DNA of 64,000 nt from Fomitopsis serialis (lineage: Eukaryota > Basidiomycota > Agaricomycetes > Polyporales > Fomitopsidaceae): positions 124,001-188,000 of the forward strand of contig NW_025954978.1 in assembly GCF_022376445.1 (NCBI RefSeq), in the 5' to 3' direction. The translations under genes were made by a program, and so were the position numbers. The notes under the pieces are model-generated. The model made no database searches, was not told the DNA's origin, and worked only from the letters and a program-made list of their open reading frames with translations. Every line of letters starts with the position of its first letter. Position 1 is the stretch's first letter. Shown here piece after piece: positions 10,891 through 20,905 of this stretch.

Positions 10891-12598
10891 TGATGTGCGT
10901 ATTTATTGACATGCTTGCCACGACCTCTCGTTATCCATGTATAATCTATACCGGCACAGTAATATATTGCAGCGGTTCTTCAAGTCGGTCTTTGCTGTCA
11001 GGCTGACTCGGATGCCGGCGGGCACGGTCCGAGGAGCACGGCTTCGTTTCCAAGTCTCTTCCATCCGACAGTTGGTCATGGAGGTGAGCACCCGCATCCG
11101 TTCGCAGTTGCCCAACATACGGGTTGCGAATGATACTCGTTTCGGAAAGGGCTCCTACGATGGACACATTTGGCGGCGACTCGGAGAGTAGGCACGGCCT
11201 CGGAGGCGTGAGTGTACATGGCGGGTGGGATGAGCAGACAGAAGGCTGTTTGATGCGCGGGAGTCACATCGCACAGGTTGCATGTAGGAGGTATGTACTC
11301 AGTTCAGTTCCGTCCGGCGGCTACAGCCCGCTGGAAGAAACTATCAAGAAATTCGCATTTTCGATATGGCTCTATCATCATGGTCACATACTAAGGATGT
11401 GAGCCCAGGTGGGTAAACGCGAGTCCAAGGACCTCTGACGAGTGAGAAAGAGAGAGCGAAGGGCAGTACCCTGTCTGCTGCTCTGAAGACCCTCGCAGCT
11501 CATCAGGCGAGTGCACGCCGTGACTAGTACGACGCAACCCTCGCGCGAGCAGGTTTCACTACGAAGCCACGGCGGGGCGGCGTAGGTTTCGCTACGACGC
11601 CGTGGTTAGACGCCGCAGGTTTTGCAGCACTGCGGTGCAGGATAGACGGCTGGGACATTGGTTGTGAGCGCTCCGTGCGCATGCTGATGAGCCGTCGATT
11701 GAACTGACCACAATTTCTGTAATTGAGAATAGAGTCTGAGGGCTTCGTAGGTGCGGTGTCATTTGGGTGTCATATCCTATTTTTCACCCGGATCGGGGCA
11801 GCCGTGATGTCCAGAAACTTGAAGTTCACTCCTGCGATACCTGAGTAAAACACGCAGACGAGCGAGCCCTCCGAGTCGACGGACCGCCTCCACCACAAAT
11901 CAGAGTCTGCGCCGCGCACGTCTCTTCAACAACAGACTATACAGCAGCAAAACGGACCTTGAACCCGGGTCTATATGGAGGCCTACCCCGCGCAAGACAT
12001 GCCACGGTTGAAACTGCCAGGCGCATTTTTTCATGCGGTCACGGTGCCGACGCACGAAGACAGTCGAACCGTAACCGTGGCATTCCCGGTGACCAGCAAC
12101 TTGAATGTATGATCACCATAATCAATACTTTGCTAGCAGACCTTGCGCAATAAATAAAGCCAACACAGACCTACACTGCGGAAACGTGGTAACTGTGTTC
12201 TTGCCCTGGGTTCAGGGTGTCGGAGCGGTGGTGGGGTGCGTCCACACGGATGGGTACGAGACCAGTGGCACAGTCACGGTCACGGTGTCATACAAGCTTG
12301 CGCCACAGACGCGTCTGCACAAGATCGCGTTTCCGATCGCTTGATGCAGGTGACGGACGCGTCGCGGGTAAGGCGCCGCTTGTGACGCGTCGCTATGCGT
12401 CATGAGAATGCAGGTGTTCCCATTCGCTGGGGTCATGCTCGTCTGCCTCCGCGCCCAGGCACGCTCGCGAACGGCCGCTCAATGTCACCTGGACCTCAGG
12501 CTGGACCCTGGCAGATGTGAGATGGGCTCGTCGACGCGGGGAACGACGAGCACGGCAGGCAGGGTAGGCAGGAGGAGGCGATATGTACAGTCTATGCA
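10891..12598. other. Intergenic; imperfect 21-nt direct repeat at 11551-11604
   Basis: No gene is supported in 1.7 kb. At 11551-11571 and 11584-11604 two imperfect copies of a 21-nt sequence beginning AGGTTTC follow each other within a GC-rich, partly palindromic tract. Its role is unknown. Confidence 0.45.
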
Positions 12599-12712
12599 TT
12601 ACTTTGGACCCAGCGGCGGCTCCTCCCAATTATACTCGTACAGCTGCGCGACGACGCGAATACCGACACCAACGAAAGCGACAATCATGAGAGTCCATCA
12701 TCCCCAGCGCAT
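12599..12712 (-). CDS. Small hydrophobic ORF (37 residues), unrecognised
   Basis: Beginning MRWGWWTLMIVAFVGVGIRV and ending YEYNWEEPPLGPK, this short frame has one hydrophobic helix framed by tryptophans and a charged tail. The composition is that of a small inner-membrane mitochondrial protein. The frame stays open upstream of the Met (GREFRGGIRE), so it may instead be a 3' exon or out-of-frame continuation of the neighbouring gene, whose stop lies 36 bases upstream. I see no donor/acceptor pair that joins them cleanly. It is unlike random sequence but no family is recognised. Confidence 0.35.
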
Positions 12713-12747
12713 CTCCCGGATGCCACCGCGAAACTCCCTCCCCAAGC

Positions 12748-13377
12748 TCACTTCCGATCCTTCCAAGCGTTGTCGTTGCCCAGCTTCGACCACCTCTCCG
12801 CGACTCCCGGTGAATCAGGCGCAGGGTTCCTCTCCGGGAGGCTGCCCTCCCCGCTACGTGTGCTTTTCTCGTCCATCAAACCCAGCCCGCCCCCGCTCCC
12901 CCCGCGCATCCGGCCGGGCGCCTCGCCATTTCGCACGGCCGCGCTCTCCTGCACGCCGGACTCATTCTGGGGCACGGCGCGGGTCAGGGTGGGGTGAGCA
13001 GGGCTCGCACTCGTCGAGGAACGCTGCGCACCGTTAGCAAGGGCCGGCGCGTCCGCCGCCGCGTAATTCTGGTACGGCGCGGACGTCGGGTATGCGCCCG
13101 AGGGCACCTCGTACGGCGTGTGCGCGGGGTCCGGCTCCGAGACGACGTACGTCTTCGTGCCCGCGTGCGACGTCTGCGGGTCGGGCGAGTGGTCCTGCTG
13201 CTTCTCGTAGACCGGCGAGACCGGCGAGACGGTCGACCCCGGCGCGGGCGGGCTCGTCAGCGGCGAGTTCGCGAGCACCTTGAAGGGCGAGTGGAACGCG
13301 CGAAGGGCGGCGGGGCGCGCCGGCGTGGTACGCGAGAGCGAGCGGGCGTGTTTCGAGACGGCGCGGATGGCGGACAT
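12748..13377 (-). CDS. Putative mitochondrial protein of unknown function
   Basis: A single-exon frame of 209 residues. The N-terminus MSAIRAVSKHARSLSRTTPA is rich in Arg/Ser and lacks acids, a typical mitochondrial presequence, followed by ALRAFHSPFKVLANSPL. The middle (SHAGTKTYVVSEPDPAHTPY, then EVPSGAYPTSAPYQNY) looks conserved rather than random; the rest is disordered and Ser/Pro/Gly-rich. The C-terminus is ERWSKLGNDNAWKDRK. I recognise the style from other agaricomycete hypothetical proteins but know no function. A start at 13377 is the first ATG. Confidence 0.65.
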   Translation of the reverse strand: MSAIRAVSKHARSLSRTTPARPAALRAFHSPFKVLANSPLTSPPAPGSTVSPVSPVYEKQQDHSPDPQTSHAGTKTYVVSEPDPAHTPYEVPSGAYPTSAPYQNYAAADAPALANGAQRSSTSASPAHPTLTRAVPQNESGVQESAAVRNGEAPGRMRGGSGGGLGLMDEKSTRSGEGSLPERNPAPDSPGVAERWSKLGNDNAWKDRK

Positions 13378-13827
13378 GGTGGTGGTGGTGGTGGGTGGAG
13401 GTGAAAAGTAGAGATAGACGGCGGGGACGTGCGGGAGGCTTTATATGTGCGGGTTTTGAGGGCGAGAGTGGGAGGCGAGACGCAGCTTTGAATTCGTCCG
13501 CTGTGGGGTAAATGGGGTATATGCGCATCATTCTCCCACGCCAGCTTATTTCAGTGCATGTCATGCCAGTTTCCAGGCCGCCTTCTCGTACCACCCCACA
13601 AGAAGCCGCTCCTTGGCCGCCGCGACCGCGTCGGGCCATCCCCCGTCGTCTCTGCCCAGTCGGCTGCAGCGCTTCGGGTGAGACGTGGGCAGCACCCCTG
13701 CGAATTTCTGCACCAACGAGGGAGTGCCCGACGATAACGACGGCATGGCATCACTTAGCCACATCCCATCGGATGCCCCTCGGGCTCGGGAGAACTCAGA
13801 AGGCGCGGGGCCGCGTCTCAGAACGGC
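13378..13827. other. Intergenic, no gene seen
   Basis: This holds the promoter of the preceding minus-strand gene, with a CAC/GGT-rich stretch directly next to its start codon. Nothing else is supported. Confidence 0.5.
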
Positions 13828-13832
13828 AAAAA
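13828..13832 (-). terminator. Pol III terminator of tRNA-Tyr
   Basis: Five T residues on the minus strand (AAAAA as written) begin three bases after the discriminator of the tRNA. Confidence 0.7.
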
Positions 13833-13835
13833 CAA

Positions 13836-13920
13836 TCCTTCGAGCCGGGATCGAACCAGCGACCTCAAGATGATATGTATCCATTACAGTCTCGCGCTCT
13901 TCCAACTGAGCTATCGAAGG
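13836..13920 (-). tRNA. tRNA-Tyr(GTA) with intron
   Basis: On the minus strand the acceptor stem CCTTCGA/TCGAAGG pairs perfectly with discriminator A. The D arm is GCTCAGTTGGAAGAGC and the T arm contains GGTTCGATCCC. The anticodon stem CGAGA/TCTTG encloses anticodon GTA (13885-13887), followed by a short intron of about a dozen bases one base 3' of the anticodon, as in nearly all eukaryotic tRNA-Tyr genes. Confidence 0.94.
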
Positions 13921-14871
13921 TTACTTTTTACATTCCATATACTATACATAGCCGCTTGACTTGCGGCACGTAGTGTCACTTGTTTGAATCTCTCCATTAC
14001 CTCTGGCATGTGCGATGATGCATTGATGAGCGGGCTCGCAAAATGAGCAAGTTGAAGTTGGCCCGAATCACGTCAATGTCACAGCCAGAGAGTTGGCACC
14101 ATATAGGCTCCGTCGAGTTCGGACACCTTCCCGGTGCCTTCCGATGTTCGCGATATATAACGCTCAATTGCGAAAGCATCTGCTACCCAAGTATATACTC
14201 CGAAAACAGATGCTCAACTGAACTGTCCAAAAACAGACGATATAAAAGGCTCATACTACTTAGGATACGGGCGAACGGCGACACTGGAGGGATATCAGAG
14301 ACAGGAGGAAAAAACCAGACAGCGAATAGCGAGGGTGAGATGAGTGTCAACAGCGTCGATCATCAACATATCGTGGGCGGTCGACGCCACGGAGGGTCGC
14401 ACAGGGGCGAGGCGGGGGTAAGGCAATGCGCATGGCGCGAGGAGGCGCGACGCTAATATACAACCAGACAGGTGACGCGAAGCGGCAGAAAAAAAGAAGC
14501 CAAGGACCGGTACGCAGAGTGAGAGATGATGTGATGGAGTGTATGTGCACTATCGACGAGCGTCCCTTCTAGCAAAGCCAAAGCGGTACGGTGGACGGAG
14601 AGCAATGCAATGCATGTGTCGTGAACGGCGATTGTCCAGTGGGCGCAGGAGATGCGGTTGGTTTTGGTGCAGTGCTGAGCGCGAATGAAGCGTCATAAAG
14701 GGGCGTGAGGGTTAGGCCAAGGCGGATATATAGGATAGGATAAGAGTCGATCGTGAACATGGTCATGAGGGTTGCCACATGCAAAGCCTGGCACACGCCC
14801 CATATTAGCACCCGCCAACAGACTCCGCATTCGGGAAGACGCACAATTCAACCGACAAAAAACTCGCAGAC
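13921..14871. other. Intergenic, no gene seen
   Basis: Upstream flank of tRNA-Tyr and 3' flank of casein kinase 1. No supported features. Confidence 0.5.
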
Positions 14872-17433
14872 TCATCCGCGACAGCAGAACGCAGCCCAGA
14901 AGCCTCTCTGCCGTCCACCATGCTCGTCCTGCTCTCCCACCCTCGCCATCTGCTCCCGGTCATACATACCCATCCCGCGGGTGCCCACAGCACTCATGGG
15001 CTCGCGGTTCGGCGCGGTACCCGCCGTCGTCGTTCCCTCGCGCGAATTTGTCCCGTTCTTCGCTTGCTGCTGGCCATACACGAACGATTCTGAATTAGTC
15101 GCCTGCCCGTTGGGTGCGGGCGGCGCCCCGTTCGGCGACGAGCGGTCGTACGCCGTCGCACGGTACCCGCCCGGGCTCGGCGTCGCCGCATAGGGGTGCG
15201 ATGCCAGCGCTTGGCTCTCCCGTTCCGCACGCACTACCTGCTGCTGACTCTGCCGCCGGCTCGCCGGCGGCAGGGGCTGCACGCTCGCGTGCTCGCGCGA
15301 GTTGCCGCGCGAGGCGTCCACGGCCGCGCGACGACTACTACTCTTGACATGCGCTGGGGTTGGTGCGAGCACCATTTGGGAGGAGGGCGACTGCGCGGCT
15401 TCTTGGAGGGGTTGACGCGAACTGCGCCGGTGGCCGTCATGACCGCGCGAGCGGTGCTCGCGGTGCGGGGTATGCGGTGCAGCGGCGTTTGCGTGGGCCT
15501 GTGCAAGCAGGGTCGAGGGGGTCTATGGGGCACGTATCAGCAAGTTACCGCTTTCTGCAGCGAGGTCGAGGCGCACATGTCCAGCTTCCCAGCCTTTGCC
15601 GTTGTTCAGGAGCATCCAGTCGAAAACGCCATCCTCTGGCTCGCCGAGCGTCTTCAGCACCTTCGAGAACAGCTCGCGGAGGAAGTCATAGTCTGGCGTC
15701 TCCTCGAAGCCGAGCTTCCGAACATAGTTCATGTAGATCGCGAACTCCTCTGCACCGCACATGAGCCACGCCGCTTCCACCAGCACAGACAAGCACACCC
15801 ACCTGGGAAGCCCTCGCACAGTTCCGGAATAGATGTGCTCTGTTTCTTCTCACCAATCTTCTCGTACTTCTGCTTGTTGGTGGCAGCGCGCAGACCCTGC
15901 CACGGCAGCCCACCGCGAAGGAAGTACATGAATACGTGACCAAGCGACTCCAGGTCGTCTCGGCGTGACTGCTCACGACCGAGATGCGTGTTGATTGACA
16001 TGTACCGGGCCGTCCCTGAAAGCGACTTGCGCTCGCGATAAGGAATGTGCTGTTTCGTCTTCGGGTCACGGTAGTGTTTCGCCATGCCGAAGTCTGGGTA
16101 GAAGTCAGCGTGGATGTCATGGAAACCTACGCACTACCAGAATGCAGTGGAGCCAGAATGAAGCCGGCTGGAGTAGGCATGGATGGCGGAAGATGCAAGC
16201 TCCGGACCACTGCATATCACCCTGCGCCTTCGAACGACCCTTCGCGGGACCGTGGGGTTCCAAATGTGTGACAGGGTACATACCGATGATGTGAATGGTG
16301 TTCGCGGTCTTCGACCCGGGAACACCAATTAGGAAATTGTCGGGTTTGATGTCGCGGTAAATGAGTGATTTCTCGTGAATCGCCTGGACACGAGTGACCT
16401 ATGAAACCGGTGAGAAATCGGAGCGGTACAGCAGCTGCAGGTAGTTTATGTGTTCAATGGAATATAACGTATTCAAAGCTACCGTGATAACAAGTTCAAT
16501 CCACATGTGGCATGAGGAATGGAGGTGTTAATGCCACCGCGCGGGTCCCGCCAGGAGTACGGCATTTGTGAAGAGTCGGGTCTTCGCAAGTGTCGGCCGT
16601 GGCCACAGCAGCACGACTTGTGCCACCATTTCTTGCTAGGAAATGGCCGGACCAGTTGAAACAACTAGCAAAATATAGCGTCTATGTCCATATCGTATAC
16701 AGAACGCCCCGAAGTGCCTGGCATCGGGAACATTCTGCATGGGATACGTACGAGAGTGGCCATTGATGCGAGCTGCCTGACTACGCCACACTGCACGAGC
16801 CCGAGAGCATGTAGGGGTACCACTCGGCACGCAGCGACGTGGGACGCATAACTCGGTATTATTAACTCACCATCTGTTTGGCCGCCATGCATACAGTCTT
16901 GATGGTGAACTTGCGTCCACACATGTCAAAGAGGTCCTCCAAGTTAGGACCAAGCAAGTCGATGACAAGAACATTATGCAGGCCCTCCTGGCCGAAGTAG
17001 TGTACTTGAGGGACTCCAGCTGGAAGTCGACAACAAATCGGTCAGGTCTCGCGCGCGCACCGAGAGAATGGTGGACATACGTGTTCCGTTCAGTGTCCGA
17101 TATGACCTGTACTCGTCCCTGAGTTGTGGTGCCTCCGACTTCCGAGGTTCCTAGGGTGACTGTGAGCACAGCGGAGCTAGAAGAATCAAGTTCACTCACA
17201 AACTTGATAGCAACGGGCTGGTTGTTTAGCAAGTTCGCGCCTGTGCAGGTCCCACTGAGCTTTCTTCCAGTTTCAAATGCACACCGAGATACTCATACCC
17301 TCGAAGACGACACCGAAGGAGCCCTCGCCTATCTTCTTGCCAACCCGGAAATGCGCACCCACGATGCCGTTCGACGTCGCAGACTGAGAGGTGTGGTGGG
17401 CGGACGAAGAGGCTATAACGTGGGGGTGGCCAT
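14872..17433 (-). CDS. Casein kinase 1, Yck-type with C-terminal Cys-Cys
   Basis: The kinase begins at [20 protein letters not shown] (glycine loop) and continues through [39 protein letters not shown], the catalytic [12 protein letters not shown], the DFG in [17 protein letters not shown], and the CK1 hallmarks [16 protein letters not shown] and [20 protein letters not shown]. It ends with [13 protein letters not shown] long Gln/Ser/Pro tail finishes [10 protein letters not shown]; terminal paired cysteines are the palmitoylation signal of the plasma-membrane Yck1/2 group. At least seven exons; the intron at 16399-16870 is 472 nt, far longer than the others. The frame upstream of the glycine loop has no ATG. 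The ATG at 17433 is one base out of frame; one extra C after ATGGCC would give [14 protein letters not shown] and is the likely real start. Confidence 0.93.
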
Positions 17434-19499
17434 GGTACGGAGGAAGAGAGGGAAAGGAGGAGGAAATAGAGGAGGAACCGTTGACAGGGACGCTGAGCCG
17501 CTCGGGGCGGGGCGAGGGAGAAATGATGGCGGAGTCTAAAGGCACGCCCGTCCATATATGGTCCCCTAAGAGACGCCACGCGCGCGCCGGCGCCCCCGCC
17601 TCGCGCTTCTCAACCACCGCATCCGCTGCGGCCACAGTCTATCATTTCATCGACGTTCGCGTGGCTTATGCATTAAGAATTGTCGATTTGCTTGACGGTG
17701 CTCGCGAGTCGTTGAAGGAGGTGGCACAAATCTACTGACTAGGCCGCTCGTGCTCAATACACAGTCAGGTCTGCTAGGTATATTCAAGTTCGGAAAATGG
17801 TTGTAGCGCGGTACTCGTATACCTGCCAACATGTAAGTAGTACATGGGCTTCTGTAGCCGAGCGATGCTTAGATCCCTTATTCAATCTGTGGGTGTAATC
17901 GTAGTCCCAGTGTTGCTTTATCGTAATGACATCCCGCTTGACAGCTTCAGCTGCAGGTTGTGTGGCATGCTATTAGCCGGCGATCATGATCGCAAATGCA
18001 CGCCTTCCTGTGGACATGACTGCGACCCTCAGCGATGGACTGTAGTTTGTCGACCGCCTGACGGGTGAAGCGATGCATACATCTCTACCATCTCAGTCAG
18101 AAGACCGAGAAGCTTTTGCAGCGTTTCTGGCACTGTTTCTGGCACTCTAGGTGAGCTCTCAGTCGGTTGTATACGCGGAAGTCGCACGTGCGCGATCTCA
18201 CATTCTGTCCATAGTGTCTGTGCATGGCTCGGACACATCCTCCTGGATTGCGCGCTCTTCAACGTAACGATATCTGCGACTACGCCTTCGCATAGTAAGG
18301 CCCCATGTAATTATGCCAGGGCGAGCGTAGCTGCCAATGCCGTGATGCTGAGCAATGCCAACCCGGTCCGGGCTACGACTTCGACTCGGCCATCCCGCCT
18401 CCCCAAGCTATGCATGTCCTCGAACATTTGTTCAAATCCATCTCGTGCTATATCTTGTATGTGAGCGCACTGCCTCCGTCCTTGTAACCCCTAGACTCGT
18501 ATCTTGTATGACCATATGTGACATAGAGCAGTCAGGTGCCTCTGACGGTTCAGCTTTTGAGTTGTGTCTGTTGTCACTAACATGTCAATACACATCGTCT
18601 GTCCGACTCTGGCACCTGCTTATGGTCCTGCTACGGTCCCAGCTGACGAGTGTATCTCACCGTTCCCACAGCTCCCGGGCATCGCGTCCGCGTCAGCTGT
18701 GTTGCTTGCAGACGCTCGAGACGAGACGAGTACGAACACTGAACTGATACAACTCGAAGTCATCCAGTGGTATACATAGTGACTGACTCCTGCGTAAGGC
18801 GCCTTGGACTTTGCTAGACGGAGTAAGCCCTACTACGTACTGCATGTCGTCGAGGAAGTTAGCAGGACTGACGAGAGTCACGAAACAGGCTGCGAACACC
18901 GAAAACAAAAGAGTAACCTCCACTGACTACATGCATATGGCTGTGACACGAACTCGCTGACCGCGACGCGTCTTTCCGCCAGGCTCAATCAGGGGGGCAC
19001 AATTTTCATCTTTCACACCCTTTGCCGTACGGCGTGAGATATTGAGCAAAGGGCAACTTTGTTAGCGTCAACAAAGCAATGTGAACAAGGTCGCGAAGAC
19101 AACATTAGAGGCTGTTCGAGATTCGTATGTGGTCCAGGAATGCAAGACCACACATTCTGAAGCGTTCAGTGACTCCATAGCAAGTATGCGTTCACGTTAA
19201 CCATACTTGCCTACGAAAGACGTGCACAGGAAGCGTGAACGTTTGACTGGAACACAACGTTGGTGGATTATCCATGCCATCCTCTCCACTCACGAAGATA
19301 CTGTACGAATGATCACGCTAGCATGGCGACGTGCACTGGCAAGCCATTATTAGTTCACGATGCGGGGGCTTCGTCAATAGCTACAGCCGGAGAGGACAGG
19401 AAAGTCATTTTCATTCGAAGATCTATAACGTACTATGTACACAAGAGATGCGGCCCATTGTTCCGTTACCACAAGCATCCAACCACCGATTCGCGCAGC
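17434..19499. other. Large intergenic region, no gene supported
   Basis: About 2 kb without a convincing gene. A minus frame starting at 18923 opens with a signal-peptide-like stretch but has no family features. Around 18225-18260 the plus strand reads LGHILLDCALFN, faintly like the C-terminal zinc motif of some retroelement proteins, without support around it. A short inverted repeat (GCAAGTATG / CATACTTGC) lies near 19180-19215. Confidence 0.45.
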
Positions 19500-19581
19500 G
19501 TGTAATCACAAAGCGAAACCTGCGGGGAGGCGACGGTAAGCCTCTCGAATGTGATGAGTAACCGAGTCATGTAGCAGAAAA

Positions 19582-19661
19582 TCAGTTTATTGGTGATTAT
19601 AATCAAGGCACAAGGCTAAGCAACAGCTTCTAGTTGATATTGGTTTGAATTGACTCATCAC
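19582..19661 (-). ncRNA. Candidate C/D snoRNA, target unknown
   Basis: In intron 5, a perfect C box GTGATGA (19655-19661) and D box CTGA (19582-19585), 80 nt span, D 62 nt from the 3' splice site. The region after the C box shares ATTCAAAC with the snR55-type RNA. The written sequence after the D box (TTTATTGGTGATTATAATC) has no target I recognise. Confidence 0.62.
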
Positions 19662-19811
19662 GAGAGTGTAGACATAGAAGACTTGAGATGAAGATCACAT
19701 ACCAGCTATTAGCGACCTGTATCATTTCATCCGCCTCGGTGCGTCAGAGAAGCCTGCCAGAAGCAGTCGTCAGTCTCAATCCAAAGCAGGTGGACAGATG
19801 AAGAGATAGAA

Positions 19812-19896
19812 TCAGAAGGGGTTGCCCGAAGTTATTGAGCTGTGGCGGGCACTTTCGGCAGTGATAGTACGAAGACCGTCGTGATAAAACATCATT
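19812..19896 (-). ncRNA. Candidate C/D snoRNA, target unknown
   Basis: In intron 4, C-like box ATGATGT (19890-19896) and D box CTGA (19812-19815) are 85 nt apart, the same spacing as the others, and D lies 58 nt from the 3' splice site. The guide region corresponds to the written sequence from 19816 (AAGGGGTTGCCCGAAG). I cannot place it on rRNA from memory. Confidence 0.55.
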
Positions 19897-20038
19897 CAGA
19901 GACGTCAGACAAGATGCTCACCTCTTGAATCAACTGCATCGAGCGCACTCCGCATCATAGCCGGACTATCAGGACACACACCTTAGGCTTGTCCTGGAGA
20001 ATGAGGTCAACATCGGTAATGCGGGAGATCAAGATAGC

Positions 20039-20126
20039 TCAGAGTTTTAAAAAAACAGCCATGGATTTGTCGTCATAATCGAGGTTCAAGACCAAGATCA
20101 GGCGGTAATTCCTTATGTTTCATCGT
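20039..20126 (-). ncRNA. snR77: C/D snoRNA, snR77-type (18S target)
   Basis: C-like box ACGATGA (20120-20126), internal CTGA at 20098-20101 and terminal CTGA at 20039-20042, span 88 nt, in intron 3. Next to the internal box the written strand 20102-20112 reads GCGGTAATTCC, identical to the 18S 530-loop region. The N+5 rule selects the U of GCGGU, equal to yeast 18S Um578 (snR77; human SNORD65). So the working guide would be the D' guide. The C box carries one deviation from RTGATGA. Confidence 0.8.
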
Positions 20127-20265
20127 AGCGAGAATGATGGAGACGCAATGCTCACCTTGCCGTCGACACAAGCGATAGTTGGGATTCAAGGAGGCGCATG
20201 TTGGACCTATGTAGGAGACGATGAGACAAAGTCCATACCCGAGATGGTGCAAGAGGAATAGAGTA

Positions 20266-20347
20266 TCAGTGGATTGACAGATAATCGTAAAGCATCGAGC
20301 CTAATAGGCTCTCAGATACTCTAGTTTGAATGATATAGGCTCATCAC
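20266..20347 (-). ncRNA. snR55: C/D snoRNA, snR55-type (18S target)
   Basis: A perfect C box GTGATGA (20341-20347) and D box CTGA (20266-20269), 82 nt span, in intron 2. The written strand at 20271-20282 reads GGATTGACAGAT, identical to the conserved 18S segment. The fifth base upstream of D pairs with the first U of GGAUUG, matching yeast 18S Um1269 (snR55; human counterpart SNORD33). A D'-like CTGA lies at 20312-20315, with an internal guide of unknown target. Confidence 0.87.
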
Positions 20348-20514
20348 GTAGAGTATGTGAAGCGATGGATGTCTGCATAAGAGCTAAGACTCACCTCAAG
20401 ATTAGATGCTCGCCCGCCAATATCTTTTGAAGAGTAAACACCGGCACAAACGTTCCTGAGTAAAGAGTTAGACGAGGTGCATGTGTACGAGCGATGCGAA
20501 GAGCGGAAAACCGA

Positions 20515-20606
20515 TCAGTGTAACTATGACATAAATTCTCGTGGTCATCGCGTCAACGACCTGGTAAAGGTCGAGGACACTGGAGGTAAACAAACGTTAT
20601 CATCAA
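20515..20606 (-). ncRNA. snR63: C/D snoRNA, snR63-type (25S H69 target)
   Basis: C-like box TTGATGA (20600-20606) and D box CTGA (20515-20518), 92 nt apart, inside intron 1 of the host gene. The written strand at 20520-20530 reads GTAACTATGAC, identical to helix 69 of large-subunit rRNA, so the RNA is complementary over 11 nt. The base paired with the fifth nucleotide upstream of box D is the second A of GUAAC, equivalent to yeast 25S Am2256, the site guided by snR63. The rRNA sequence is from general knowledge; modification itself is inferred. Confidence 0.8.
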
Positions 20607-20905
20607 GTCGAAGAACAGCCCAGATTCGATGACGAACGACTCGAGCACAGCGCGAAGACTCACCATCATGCACAGAGAACACATTAGGGACGGACAGCCG
20701 GCGAAACAACTGGCGAAGCACGAAAACAACTGCGCGAGAGAAGAAATTTGGCATGTACGGGCACTTCAGGGCAGGTCGCGCCGGTTCAGACCGCCTGTGC
20801 GCCATGCACGTGATGTAACGCGTTCTGACCGTCCGACTGAGACAACTCCGAAGGACCGAGTATAACTTCCAGTTGGACATCGGCGCACGCATTTCTCTGA
20901 CAATA

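Larger units (their letters stand above)
19500..20760 (-). ncRNA. C/D-box snoRNA host gene, five snoRNA-bearing introns
   Basis: The minus strand shows a regular exon-intron series. Introns are 20456-20663 (208 nt), 20207-20394 (188), 19994-20155 (162), 19754-19921 (168) and 19520-19702 (183); donors are GTGAG(T/C) four times and GTATGT once, and acceptors end in CAG or TAG. Internal exons are 61, 51, 72 and 51 nt. Each intron is three times longer than normal here and contains one C/D-box snoRNA whose D box sits 45-62 nt before the 3' splice site. This is the architecture of snoRNA host genes. A short ORF from 20754 stays open across three exons and then stops, so the spliced RNA may be non-coding or encode about 76 residues. 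The 5' and 3' ends are not resolved. The gene is divergent from the hydrolase at 20906 and probably shares its promoter region. Confidence 0.8.

Noticed and set aside
18225..18265. LGHILLDCALFN, similar to the C-terminal zinc motif of some retroelement proteins
   Set aside because: No reverse transcriptase or other coding segments nearby; a single short similarity is not enough.
18693..18923. Minus-strand frame with a signal-peptide-like start
   Set aside because: The rest is featureless and there is no conserved cysteine pattern or family; too weak to annotate.
19905..19958. Another C-like (ATGATGC) and D box (CTGA) pair in the snoRNA host gene
   Set aside because: Only 54 nt apart and it overlaps an exon; it does not fit the spacing of the five accepted snoRNAs.
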